DNA of 64,000 nt from Halosimplex halophilum. GTDB taxonomy: Archaea; Halobacteriota; Halobacteria; Halobacteriales; Haloarculaceae. The position numbers and the translations under genes are program-made. Of this stretch, positions 42,697 to 51,274 are shown piece by piece. Within the stretch, counting starts at the first letter, position 1. Each line of letters begins with the position of its first letter. Location of the stretch: NCBI RefSeq assembly GCF_004698125.1, contig NZ_ML214297.1, forward strand, positions 682,001 to 746,000, written 5' to 3'. The notes below the pieces were generated by a model that saw only the letters and a program-made list of their open reading frames with translations, was not told the DNA's origin and searched no databases.

Positions 42697-42721
42697 GTTA
42701 GTTGTAATCGACAATTTTTAT
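42697..42721 (+). promoter_or_regulatory. promoter shared with first GH11 gene, copy 2
   Basis: GTTGTAATCG then AATTTTTAT precedes ATG 42763 by 42-66 bases. The segment contains TTGT-N5-ACAA, an inverted repeat that could be an operator overlapping the BRE/TATA region. It matches 41235-41260. Confidence 0.6.
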
Positions 42722-42762
42722 CCCCGCGGGAGGAGAGGGTGTGGACGCGGTTGTGCAATACG

Positions 42763-43815
42763 ATGGCACACGACACCGGTGGTAACGACAGTGGTGAATC
42801 GACATCGAACGACATTCTGGACATGGACCGGCGCGACTACGTGAAGGCGGTGGGGGCGGCAGCGGCGACGGGGATCGGAGTCGGAGGGTCGGCGGCGACG
42901 GCCGCCGCGCACGACGAGACGATCACGTCGAACCAGACCGGGACCCACGACGGGTACTTCTACTCGTTCTGGACCAACGCCGAGGGGACGGTGACGATGA
43001 CGCTCGGGACGGCGGGCAACTACGAGCTGGAGTGGAACGACACGAACAGCACGGTCTGTGGCCTGGGCTGGGAGACCGGGGCGCGCCGGAACGTCGAGTA
43101 CGACGCGACGTTCGATCCGGGTAGCAACGGCTACCTGTGCCTGTACGGGTGGACGACCGACCCCCTCGTCGAGTACTACATCGTCGAGGACCACGGCCCC
43201 TACCAGCCGGGGGACTCGTTCCAGGGCACGGTCGACACCGACGGCGGCACCTACGACATCTACACCTCCCAGCGGACCAACGCTCCCTCGATCGAGGGGA
43301 CGGCGACGTTCCCGCAGTACTGGAGCATCCGCCAGTCGGGGCGGACCAGCGGGACCATCACGACCGGCAACCACTTCGACGCGTGGGCCGACAACGGCAT
43401 GGACATGGGCAGCCACGACTACCAGATCATGGCCACCGAGGCCTACCAGTCCACCGGGAGCTCCGACGTCTCCGTCGGCACCGCGGGCGGAGGTGGCGAC
43501 GGCGGCGACGGTGGTGACGACGGCGGCGACAGCGGCGGTGACGGCGGCGGATCGAGCGGCGACCTCGTCGCGGAGATCGATCCGGACACGACCTCGGCGT
43601 CGGTCGGCGAGCGGGTCGCCTTCCGCGTGACCGACACCACCGAGTCGGGCAACTGGGTCGACTCGCTGTCCTGGAGCCTGGGCAACGGCGAGTCGGCCAG
43701 CGGCTGGTACGCCGACACCACCTACGACTCGGCCGGCTCCTACACCGTCGAACTCGACGCGACCAACAACGAGGGGACGACCACGACCGACAGCGTCACG
43801 GTCGACGTGTCGTAA
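42763..43815 (+). CDS. secreted GH11 endo-xylanase with PKD-type domain
   Basis: The 350-residue protein (ATG 42763) has a Tat-like signal ([20 protein letters not shown]). A GH11 domain (about 45-240) follows, with nucleophile Glu in [10 protein letters not shown] and acid/base Glu in [10 protein letters not shown]. After a Gly/Asp/Ser linker a C-terminal beta-sandwich resembling PKD (about 265-350, ending [15 protein letters not shown]...SVTVDVS) replaces the CBM13 of its paralog. The catalytic domains are clearly tandem duplicates. The ATG is preferred to the GTG eight codons upstream because the promoter at 42697-42721 fits it and the Tat motif stays near the N-terminus. Confidence 0.92.
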   Translation: MAHDTGGNDSGESTSNDILDMDRRDYVKAVGAAAATGIGVGGSAATAAAHDETITSNQTGTHDGYFYSFWTNAEGTVTMTLGTAGNYELEWNDTNSTVCGLGWETGARRNVEYDATFDPGSNGYLCLYGWTTDPLVEYYIVEDHGPYQPGDSFQGTVDTDGGTYDIYTSQRTNAPSIEGTATFPQYWSIRQSGRTSGTITTGNHFDAWADNGMDMGSHDYQIMATEAYQSTGSSDVSVGTAGGGGDGGDGGDDGGDSGGDGGGSSGDLVAEIDPDTTSASVGERVAFRVTDTTESGNWVDSLSWSLGNGESASGWYADTTYDSAGSYTVELDATNNEGTTTTDSVTVDVS

Positions 43816-43906
43816 TCGGCGGTCCGAAGCCGTATCGACCGACCCGCACGGGTCGAACCGCGCTCTGTGCCCTTTCTCCGGGACGGACCGGCAGCCGAGC
43901 GGCCGC

Positions 43907-45979
43907 TCAGTCCTCGCGGGGGACGCGGCCCTGCTCGTCCGGGATCGCCGCGTACTCGTAGAAGTGCTCGGCGAGGCGGTCGCGCCAGATCCCGGCGTGT
44001 TCGACCTGCTCGTCGAACCGCTCGGCGACGTGGCGGAACCGCTCGTCGTCGATCTCGCCCTCCAGGGTCCGCCACTCGTCGCGCAGCCGCTGGACCTCCT
44101 CGACGCCGGCGAAGAGGTTGTCGTACAGCGTCTGGACGACCGTCCGGCCGTCGTCCAGCTCGTGGTCCCACGGGAGGTGATGGAAGAAGAGCAGTAGCTC
44201 CTTCGGGCAGGTCTCGGGGTCGTCGTACAGCTCGGCCAGCGCGTCGGGGTACTGCTGGGCGTAGCCGTTGCCCTTCGAGTTCCGGTCTTTCCCGACGCCG
44301 CCTTCGGTGATGCCGGTGTAGCCGGGCCACTCCTCGGGGCCGGGGTCGTAGTGGTTCTCCAGATAGGCGCTGCCGTTGTACATCATGTGCATCAGCCCGA
44401 TGCCGCCGGTCGAGTAGTCGATGACCGCCGGCCACGTGCCGTGCATGATCTCCGTGACGGTCTCGACGACCTCGGGGTCGGTGCCGAACGTCCCCTTGAC
44501 CCACTCGTCGGTTATCTCCTCGGTTGTCAGGTCGGGGTCCCACGCCAGGCGGCCGTAGCCGTAGAGGTTCGCCTGCGCGAGGTAGTGACCGGTCCAGCTC
44601 CTGTCCTCGCCGGGCCCGCCGACGCCCGCCATCCCGGTCCCGGGGTCGGTGAACAGGTCCTTGACCTGCTTGCCGTGGCCCTCGGGGTCGGTGTCGAACT
44701 CCAGGACCTCCTTCCACATCGGGACGTGGTAGCAGGCGTGGACGTGCTGGCCGGTGTACTCGCCGGTGATCTGCAGTTCGAGGCCCAGATCGGTCTCGGG
44801 CATCTGCCCGAAGACCGGCGAGATCGGCTCGCGCGGCTGGAAGTCGATGGGGCCGTTCTTGACCTGGATCGTGACGTTGTCGTGGAACTCGCCGTCGAGG
44901 GGCTCGAAGGTGTCGTACTGCTGGACGGCGCGGTCCTTGTGGCTCCCGTAGACGAACGCCCGCCACCAGACGCGGCCGCCGTGGGGTTCCAGCGCCTCCG
45001 CGAGGACGTTCGCGCCGTCGACGTGGTCGGCGTCGTAGTTGTAGGGGCCGGGCTGGCCCTCGGAGTCGGCCTTCACGAGGAACCCGCCGAAGTCGGGGAT
45101 CAGGTCGTAGACCTCGTCGGCCTTCTCGGCCCACCACTCCGCGACCTCGGGGTCGTTCGGGTCGGAGGTGTCGAGGTCGCCGACCTTCTCCGGCGCGCCG
45201 AAGTTGACCGAGAGGTACGTCCGGATGCCGTACCGCCGGAACATCGAGGCGAGGCCGGTGAGGTTTTCGAGGTGTCGGGTCTCCAGCAGTCGCCACCCCT
45301 CCAGCTCCTCCATGGCGTCGCTGGCGGACTCGCGGCCGGGGATCTGGGTGTTGACGTTGTTGAGGACGACCCCGTTGATCCCGACGGAGGCGAGCAGCCG
45401 CGCGTAGTCGCGGTAGCGCTCGCGCAGGTCCGGCAGGGCCTCGAAGTCGAAGATGGACTGGCCGGCGTAGCCCCGCTCGACCGACCCGCGGAAGGGGTTG
45501 TCCCAGTGGTTGATCAGACGGTCCGGCGAGGCCGGCTCCTCGACGAGGTCGACGCCCTCGATGGGTTCGCGCATCGACAGCAGTCGCAGGAGGTGGAACG
45601 TGCCGTAGACCAGCCCGCGGTCGGAGGAGGCACTGACGACGAGTGTGTCGATCCCCTCCCACTCGCCGGTCGTGACGACGAACCCCCCTTCGTCGAGGTC
45701 CGCGACGCGGTCCTCGTCGACGGCCTGTGCCACCACGTCCATGTCGCCGGGCGTCCCGACGGCGAGGAAGCCGTCGACGGTCCGGGGCGGGTGCTGCCAG
45801 AGGTGCGGGTCCCGCCCGAGCAGTCCGCCGAGGCCGCGCCGCAGTTCCTCGCGGACGGCGCCGAGTTCCCGCGACTCCTCGGCGACGTACGCGTGCGAAC
45901 AGAGCCGCCGGTACGACTCGCGGAGGTCCCCCTCGGGGACTTCCTCGTACCGGAGCCAGCAGTCGTCGTACTCTTGCAT
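43907..45979 (-). CDS. aguA: GH67 alpha-glucuronidase
   Basis: The 690-residue protein is full length for GH67. The N-terminal beta domain (about 1-125) starts MQEYDDCWLRYEEV and the barrel starts near PASPDRLINHWDNP. FLVKADSEGQPGPYNYD carries the general acid Glu. VTIQVKNGPIDFQPREP and LELQITGEYTGQHVH carry the Asp/Glu base pair and substrate loop. GH67 enzymes remove 4-O-methyl-glucuronic acid from the non-reducing end of xylo-oligosaccharides; with no signal peptide it acts inside the cell. A TATA-like CGTTTTGG (about 46005-46012, minus strand) fits ATG 45979. It is divergent from the lipoprotein at 46233. Confidence 0.95.
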   Translation of the reverse strand: MQEYDDCWLRYEEVPEGDLRESYRRLCSHAYVAEESRELGAVREELRRGLGGLLGRDPHLWQHPPRTVDGFLAVGTPGDMDVVAQAVDEDRVADLDEGGFVVTTGEWEGIDTLVVSASSDRGLVYGTFHLLRLLSMREPIEGVDLVEEPASPDRLINHWDNPFRGSVERGYAGQSIFDFEALPDLRERYRDYARLLASVGINGVVLNNVNTQIPGRESASDAMEELEGWRLLETRHLENLTGLASMFRRYGIRTYLSVNFGAPEKVGDLDTSDPNDPEVAEWWAEKADEVYDLIPDFGGFLVKADSEGQPGPYNYDADHVDGANVLAEALEPHGGRVWWRAFVYGSHKDRAVQQYDTFEPLDGEFHDNVTIQVKNGPIDFQPREPISPVFGQMPETDLGLELQITGEYTGQHVHACYHVPMWKEVLEFDTDPEGHGKQVKDLFTDPGTGMAGVGGPGEDRSWTGHYLAQANLYGYGRLAWDPDLTTEEITDEWVKGTFGTDPEVVETVTEIMHGTWPAVIDYSTGGIGLMHMMYNGSAYLENHYDPGPEEWPGYTGITEGGVGKDRNSKGNGYAQQYPDALAELYDDPETCPKELLLFFHHLPWDHELDDGRTVVQTLYDNLFAGVEEVQRLRDEWRTLEGEIDDERFRHVAERFDEQVEHAGIWRDRLAEHFYEYAAIPDEQGRVPRED

Positions 45980-46197
45980 ACGCTACTCCGATCCGCGGGG
46001 GCCACCAAAACGATGACGACGCGCGCCCGCCGTCGGTGGCCGGAACCGTGACATCCCCGCCCGGGAGCGTGTCGAACTCCGACGGGTCCCCCGGTCGAGC
46101 TTCGACAGGTGTCCCCCGGTCGGCGGAGACGCTGTCGGACCGGGGTCGGTCGGCGGTGGCCCCGCGGTCCGTTCTCATCGCTGAGAAACGAGTACCA

Positions 46198-46207
46198 ACG
46201 CTTTTGC
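46198..46207 (+). promoter_or_regulatory. T-rich promoter box of module-only lipoprotein
   Basis: CGCTTTTGCC lies 26-35 bases before ATG 46233. Two direct 12-base repeats, GTCCCCCGGTCG, at 46086-46097 and 46111-46122 lie further upstream and may be regulator sites. Confidence 0.35.
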
Positions 46208-46232
46208 CGCGGATCCGCCGATACCGACGTAG

Positions 46233-47159
46233 ATGGATACACCGACAACGGGCGGTCCGGGACGCGAGCGCGGTCAGCGGGACGAACCGGGCCGGCGGGC
46301 GACGACCCGTCGGTCGCTGCTCGGGGCGCTGGCGATCTCGGGGACCGCGGGGCTCGCGGGCTGTCTCGGGTTCGGGGGCGACGGCGGGGACGACGGGCCG
46401 GACGGCGGGGGGTTCAGGACCGTCGGCCGGGAGGGCGGGCCGGAGCCGACGGCCACGCCGGCCCCGGACGGGACGACGGAACCCGGGCCGACGGCACCCG
46501 GTCCTGACCGACCGACCGAGACCCCGACGACGCCCGCGGGGACCGACTCGTCGGGCGGCGAGTGGCCGTCGGTCGAGGACCCCTACTACAGCGCGCTGCA
46601 GGACGACCTCGCGGCGATGGACGTGCCGCCTGGCGAGTTCGTCTACGCCGACGACGAGGCGGACGCGCTGGACGCGTTCCAGATCTGGACGGACATCGCC
46701 GAGACCTCGTCGCTCTCGGTGGGCGACGACCGGTCGTTCTCCGCCGCCCGCCGGGTCGAGGTGACGGAGGAACCGGACAACCCGTGGGACGTGACGATGA
46801 ACGGGCCGGTCAACAACCGGTCGGTCTCGGAGGGCGACGTGTTGCTCGGCGTCGTCCACCTCAGGGTCCCGGTGTCGAGCCCGACGGACTCGACGGTCCA
46901 GTTCGTCGCCAAGGACGAGGACAACCCCGAGACGAACATGGTCACGACCCGACAGCGGGTCACGCCGCCGACCGAGTGGACGCGCTACTACGTCCCCATG
47001 CAGTGGAGTTACGACTCCGAGGCCGGGACCTGGTGGTGGGAGCTGTTCCACGGCTTCGGCGTGCAGACGACCGACGTGGGCGGTATCGCCCTCGTGGACT
47101 TCGACCGGGCGGCGGAGATCGAGGACCTCCCGAGCGGCCCGGCCGGCGTCGACGAGTGA
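46233..47159 (+). CDS. lipoprotein made of a single xylanase-associated binding module
   Basis: The 308-residue protein has a Tat-type signal with a lipobox (TRRSLLGALAISGTAGLAGC, about residues 25-44) and a long Thr/Pro/Gly linker. One module of about 185 residues then starts DPYYSALQDDL. The module is homologous to one copy in the GH10 protein at 48902 (roughly two thirds identical by eye) and to five copies in 51275. Shared motifs are FSAARRVEVTEEPDN, SEGDVLLGVVHLR, EWTRYYVPMQ, VQTTDVGGIALVDFD and LPSG. It contains no catalytic domain. A beta-sandwich carbohydrate-binding role at the cell surface is likely. The next gene, 83 bases on, is the GH10 without such a module. Confidence 0.75.
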   Translation: MDTPTTGGPGRERGQRDEPGRRATTRRSLLGALAISGTAGLAGCLGFGGDGGDDGPDGGGFRTVGREGGPEPTATPAPDGTTEPGPTAPGPDRPTETPTTPAGTDSSGGEWPSVEDPYYSALQDDLAAMDVPPGEFVYADDEADALDAFQIWTDIAETSSLSVGDDRSFSAARRVEVTEEPDNPWDVTMNGPVNNRSVSEGDVLLGVVHLRVPVSSPTDSTVQFVAKDEDNPETNMVTTRQRVTPPTEWTRYYVPMQWSYDSEAGTWWWELFHGFGVQTTDVGGIALVDFDRAAEIEDLPSGPAGVDE

Positions 47160-47205
47160 GCGTCGCCCGGGCTCGACCCGGAGCGCCGTCGGACGGACAC
47201 CGAAA

Positions 47206-47213
47206 GTTTTTGT
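47206..47213 (+). promoter_or_regulatory. T-rich box of GH10 lipoprotein gene
   Basis: GTTTTTGT lies 30-37 bases before ATG 47243. The leader GAGCCACGT (47232-47240) recurs before the ATG at 48902, linking the two genes. Confidence 0.4.
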
Positions 47214-47242
47214 CAGCGATTCCCCTTGGACGAGCCACGTGT

Positions 47243-48793
47243 ATGCCATCTGAGGACACAGCCGGAACGGATCCGGACGGGACGGTGGACCGACCGGTCG
47301 GTCGGCGAACGCTGCTGGGCGCGCTCGCGGCCGCGGGGCTGGCGGGCTGTCCGAGCGACGGCGGGGACGGCACGGCGACCGAGGGGGGCGGGGACGGCCA
47401 GCCAGGAACCACGTCGGCGCCCGGCGACGGGACCGATCCGACGCCCGACGACGGGAGCGACGCGACGCCCGAGCAGACCGCGACGGAGGAGGACACCGAC
47501 ACGCCGAGCGAGCCCGACCCCGAGGTACAGCGCCGGATCCGCGAACACCGGACGAGCGACCTGACCGTCGAGGTGACCGACGGGAGCGGGAGCGCGGTCG
47601 CCGACGCCGAGGTCGCGGTCGCGATGCGGGAACACGAGTTCGGCTTCGGCACCGCGGTCAACGCCGGCACGCTGATCGAGGAGTCGAGCGAGGGCGACAA
47701 CTACCGGGAGTACATCCCGGAGCTGTTCAACAAGGCGGTCATCGAGAACCAGATGAAGTGGCGCTTCTGGGAGTCCGACCCGGACCTGGCCGACGCCGCG
47801 GTCGAGTGGCTGCTCGACCGGGGGCTCGACGTGCGGGGCCACGTCTGCATCTGGGGCCGGGAGGACGTGGGCGCCATCCCCGCGGACGTGTTGACCGCGA
47901 TCGACGAGCGCGACGCCGAGACGATCCGCGAGCGCTCGATGAACCACATCGAGGAGATCATCGAACACTACGGCGAGGACGTGACCGAGTGGGAGGTCGT
48001 CAACGAGGCGATGCACGCCTACCAGCTCCAGCTGGGCGTCTACGGCGACGAGATCGACCAGGCCGAGCCCTGGACCGGCGAGGTCGTCCCGTGGACCTCG
48101 CCGCTGCTGGCCGAGTGGTACAGCGAGGCCGACGCCGTCCGCCGGGACAACGACCTCGACATCGGGCTCGCGGTCAACGACTTCAACCAGTTCGGCTACA
48201 GCTACACCGACGGGCGCTACCAGGACCAGATCGAACACATCAACGAGAACGCCGTCCAGCTGGACACCGTCGGCCTGCAGGCCCACGTCGGCGCCCGCAC
48301 CGGCGAGTTCAACACCAACTCCAACCCCGACGAGCGGGTCAGCGCGGCCCGCGTCGCCGAGGAGATCGACAAGTGGGCCGACTACGGCGCGGCCGTCAAG
48401 ATCACCGAGTTCGACACCTACAACGGCGACGACTGGGAGGACGACGAACAGCGGGCGCGGGTGCTGGAGAACTACCTCCGCGGCGCCTTCTCCCACCCCG
48501 ACGTGGAGGACTTCCTGATGTGGGGCTTCTGGGACGGCCGCCACTGGCGCAGCGAGGCGCCGCTGTTCTACGAGGACTGGGCGGAGAAACCGGCCTACGA
48601 CGTGTGGACCGGGCTGATCTACGACGAGTGGTGGACCGAGGAGTCGGGCACCACCGACGACCAGGGGACGTTCTCGACGACCGGCTTCAAGGGCGAGTAC
48701 GAGGTCACCGCCACGGTCGACGGCACCGAGGTCACTGAGACGGTTACCCTCTCCGACGGCGGCACCACCGTCGAACTCTCCCCGGACGCCTAA
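47243..48793 (+). CDS. surface lipoprotein GH10 xylanase
   Basis: The 516-residue protein has a Tat signal and lipobox (GRRTLLGALAAAGLAGC, about residues 15-31) and a Gly/Thr/Pro/Asp linker. A short beta-sandwich (about 95-150, DLTVEVTDGSGSAVADAEVAVA) precedes the GH10 barrel. The acid/base Glu is in WEVVNEAMHAY (about 255) and the nucleophile Glu in KITEFDTYN (about 390). After the barrel another small beta domain (about 460-516) begins EEWWTEESGTT-like and ends VTLSDGGTTVELSPDA. That tail is nearly identical in DNA to the end of the gene at 48902. It cleaves xylan at the cell surface. The enzyme lacks the binding module, which the preceding gene supplies separately. Confidence 0.9.
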   Translation: MPSEDTAGTDPDGTVDRPVGRRTLLGALAAAGLAGCPSDGGDGTATEGGGDGQPGTTSAPGDGTDPTPDDGSDATPEQTATEEDTDTPSEPDPEVQRRIREHRTSDLTVEVTDGSGSAVADAEVAVAMREHEFGFGTAVNAGTLIEESSEGDNYREYIPELFNKAVIENQMKWRFWESDPDLADAAVEWLLDRGLDVRGHVCIWGREDVGAIPADVLTAIDERDAETIRERSMNHIEEIIEHYGEDVTEWEVVNEAMHAYQLQLGVYGDEIDQAEPWTGEVVPWTSPLLAEWYSEADAVRRDNDLDIGLAVNDFNQFGYSYTDGRYQDQIEHINENAVQLDTVGLQAHVGARTGEFNTNSNPDERVSAARVAEEIDKWADYGAAVKITEFDTYNGDDWEDDEQRARVLENYLRGAFSHPDVEDFLMWGFWDGRHWRSEAPLFYEDWAEKPAYDVWTGLIYDEWWTEESGTTDDQGTFSTTGFKGEYEVTATVDGTEVTETVTLSDGGTTVELSPDA

Positions 48794-48861
48794 CCCGTCG
48801 GTACCGGCCCGTTAACTAACTCATCTGTCATCTCTCGCGGTCCGTATCACTCCGAATGTAA

Positions 48862-48871
48862 ATCTTTTTTA
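48862..48871 (+). promoter_or_regulatory. T-rich box of module-GH10 fusion gene
   Basis: ATCTTTTTTA lies 31-40 bases before ATG 48902. The same GAGCCACGT leader as at 47232 follows at 48891-48899. Confidence 0.45.
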
Positions 48872-48901
48872 CCGGAACTCCCGCTGGTAGGAGCCACGTC
48901 G

Positions 48902-50992
48902 ATGCCAGACGATCCCAACCACGGTTCGGACAGTGGGGTAGACCCGGCTCTCGGCCGACGGACGCTGCTCGGTGCGCTCGCGGCGACCGGACTGGCGGGG
49001 TGCCCGAGCGGCGGCGGGAACACGGACGCGCCGGACGGCGGCGGTGAGGGTGGCGGTGGCGCCCCCGAGACGCCCTCCGGGACGCCGGTGGCCGTCCCCG
49101 ACGGGTGGCCGGAGACGCGGGACCCCTATTACGGGGCGCTCGCAAACACGCTCGGCGGGGAGATGGGGCTGCCCGCCGGGGAGTTCGTCTACGCGAACTA
49201 CGAGGCGGGGGCGATGGCCGCCTTCGGCGTGGGCGCCGACGCGGCCGAAACGTCCGAGATCGAAGTGGGCGACGACCAGCCGTTCTCCTCGGCGGTCCGC
49301 GTCGAGGTCACCGAGGAGACGGAGAACACCTGGGACGTGACGATGATCGGGACCGCGACCGACACCGCTGTCGAAAGCGGGGACGTGCTGCTCGGCGTCG
49401 CGTACCTGCGGGGCCCCGAGTCGAGCGAGTCCGAACCCACGGTCCAGTTCGTCTCGAAGGACCGGGACAACCTCAGCACGAACATGGTGCAGTCGACCCC
49501 GCAGGTCCAGCCCCCCGCGGAGTGGACCCGCTACTACGTCCCGATCCAGTACGACTACGACGCCGAGGCCGGCACCTGGCGGACGGAACTGTTCCTCGGG
49601 TTCGGCCCCCAGACGGTCGATATCGGCGGCCTCGCGCTCGTCGACTTCGACGGGCAGGTCGCCGTCGACGACCTGCCGAGCGGAGCGGCCGGCGAGAGCG
49701 GGGACGGCGAGGCGGGCGGCGACTGGGAGGCCGCGGCCGACGAGCGCATCGCGGAGCACCGGACAAGCGAACTGACCGTCGAGGTGAGCGACGGGTCCGG
49801 CAGCGCGGTCGCGGACGCCGAGGTCTCCGTCGCCATGCAGGAACACGAGTTCGGCTTCGGCACCGCGGTCAGCGCCGACTTCCTGACCGAGGAGTCCGAC
49901 GAGGCCGACACCTACCGCGAGCACGTCGCGGACCTGTTCAACCTCGCGGTGCTGGGCAACCACCACAAGTGGCGCTTCTGGGAGGAAAACAGGGAACTGT
50001 CCGACGCCGCGACCGACTGGGTCGTAGAGCAGGGGCTGGACCTGCGCGGACACGTCTGCCTGTGGTCCGACGTGTCCGCGTGGTCCGTCCCGCCCGACGT
50101 GGTGCGAGCGATGGGAGTCGAGTGGGAGGCCAACGGCGTCACGGACCCGGAGCTCGACCCCGAGCACGTCCGCCGGCGGACGATGGAACACGTCCCCGAG
50201 ATCATCGAGTACTACGGCGACCGGATCACCGAGTGGGAGGTCGCCAACGAGATCGTCCACAAGCCGGGACTGATCAAGGCGGTCAACGGCGTGGCGGCGA
50301 CCGACGACACCGCCCTGGAGGACGTGGACCCGGTCGAAGCCCCGGTCCTGGCGGAGTGGTACGCGGCCGCCCGGGAGGCCGCCCCCGAGGGGATGCCCCT
50401 GGGCGTCAACGACTACAACACGCTCGCCGGCCCCTACGAATCGACGCGCGACGCCTACGAGCGGCAGATCGAGTTCCTCGTCGACTCCGAGGCGGGGCTG
50501 GACTTCGCCGGCCTGCAGAGCCACTTCAACGAGTCGTCGTCGCTGTCGCCCGGGGAGGTCAAATCGGCGCTGGACCGCTACGCCGAGACGGGCGTGCGCC
50601 TGCGGATCACCGAGTTCGACATGGCCGACGAGAACTGGGCCGAGGCGGACAAGGCGGTCTTCTTCCGGCAGTGTCTCAAGGTCGCGTTCAGCCACCCCGC
50701 GGTCGACGACTTCCTCGTCTGGGGCATCTACAGCCCCAACCACTGGCGCGACGACGCGCCGTTCTTTGCCGAGGGCTGGGAGGAGAAGCCCGCACTCGAC
50801 GAGTACCGCTCGCTCGTCTTCGACGAGTGGTGGACCGAGGAGTCGGGGACGACCACCGACGAGGGGACCTTCTCGACGACCGGATTCAAAGGCGAGTACG
50901 AGGTCACCGCCACCGTCGACGGGACCGAGGTCACTGAGACGGTCACCCTCTCCGACGGCGGTGCCACCGTCGAACTCTCCCCGGACGCGTGA
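48902..50992 (+). CDS. surface lipoprotein GH10 xylanase with N-terminal binding module
   Basis: The 696-residue protein has a signal with lipobox (GRRTLLGALAATGLAGC, about residues 19-35) and one binding module (about 75-265) of the type seen alone at 46233. The same small beta-sandwich and GH10 barrel as at 47243 follow. The acid/base Glu is in WEVANEIVHKPG (about 448) and the nucleophile Glu in RITEFDMADENW (about 575). The C-terminal beta domain closely matches 47243 at the DNA level. The catalytic domain is closer to that of 51275 (KPGLIKAVNGVAATDDT-type insertion) than to 47243, so domains appear shuffled among these tandem genes. Confidence 0.9.
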   Translation: MPDDPNHGSDSGVDPALGRRTLLGALAATGLAGCPSGGGNTDAPDGGGEGGGGAPETPSGTPVAVPDGWPETRDPYYGALANTLGGEMGLPAGEFVYANYEAGAMAAFGVGADAAETSEIEVGDDQPFSSAVRVEVTEETENTWDVTMIGTATDTAVESGDVLLGVAYLRGPESSESEPTVQFVSKDRDNLSTNMVQSTPQVQPPAEWTRYYVPIQYDYDAEAGTWRTELFLGFGPQTVDIGGLALVDFDGQVAVDDLPSGAAGESGDGEAGGDWEAAADERIAEHRTSELTVEVSDGSGSAVADAEVSVAMQEHEFGFGTAVSADFLTEESDEADTYREHVADLFNLAVLGNHHKWRFWEENRELSDAATDWVVEQGLDLRGHVCLWSDVSAWSVPPDVVRAMGVEWEANGVTDPELDPEHVRRRTMEHVPEIIEYYGDRITEWEVANEIVHKPGLIKAVNGVAATDDTALEDVDPVEAPVLAEWYAAAREAAPEGMPLGVNDYNTLAGPYESTRDAYERQIEFLVDSEAGLDFAGLQSHFNESSSLSPGEVKSALDRYAETGVRLRITEFDMADENWAEADKAVFFRQCLKVAFSHPAVDDFLVWGIYSPNHWRDDAPFFAEGWEEKPALDEYRSLVFDEWWTEESGTTTDEGTFSTTGFKGEYEVTATVDGTEVTETVTLSDGGATVELSPDA

Positions 50993-51274
50993 CCCGTCGA
51001 GCGTCGCTGTCGTGACCCACGTCGGGACCGTCGAAACGTCCCGGCCCCGCCGCCGACCCGCTCGACGCGCGCCGGCCACGCACCACCGGATCGGCGGGGC
51101 GGGCTGCCGCCAAGCCGCCCCCGGGGGCCGTCCTGACCTGGGCCGAATCGGCCCACTCGTGAAAATCCGGCAACCATATCCGGAGATCCTGACAATCGAT
51201 TGTGGACTATCACCAATTATCAGTATTTTTTGGAAATATTTATGCGTGATAAATCGCAGAGGTTGGCCTGCACT
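50993..51274. other. upstream region of giant xylanase
   Basis: This spacer holds no gene. Its right end is AT-rich and carries the perfect palindrome ACAATCGATTGT (51192-51203) followed by the TATA-like AAATATTTAT (51234-51243). Confidence 0.5.
51192..51243 (+). promoter_or_regulatory. candidate operator plus TATA box of giant xylanase
   Basis: The perfect 12-base palindrome ACAATCGATTGT (51192-51203) lies about 30 bases upstream of the TATA-like AAATATTTAT (51234-51243), which is 32-41 bases before ATG 51275. The palindrome shares AATCGA and ACAAT/ATTGT words with the GH11 promoter element. Confidence 0.45.
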
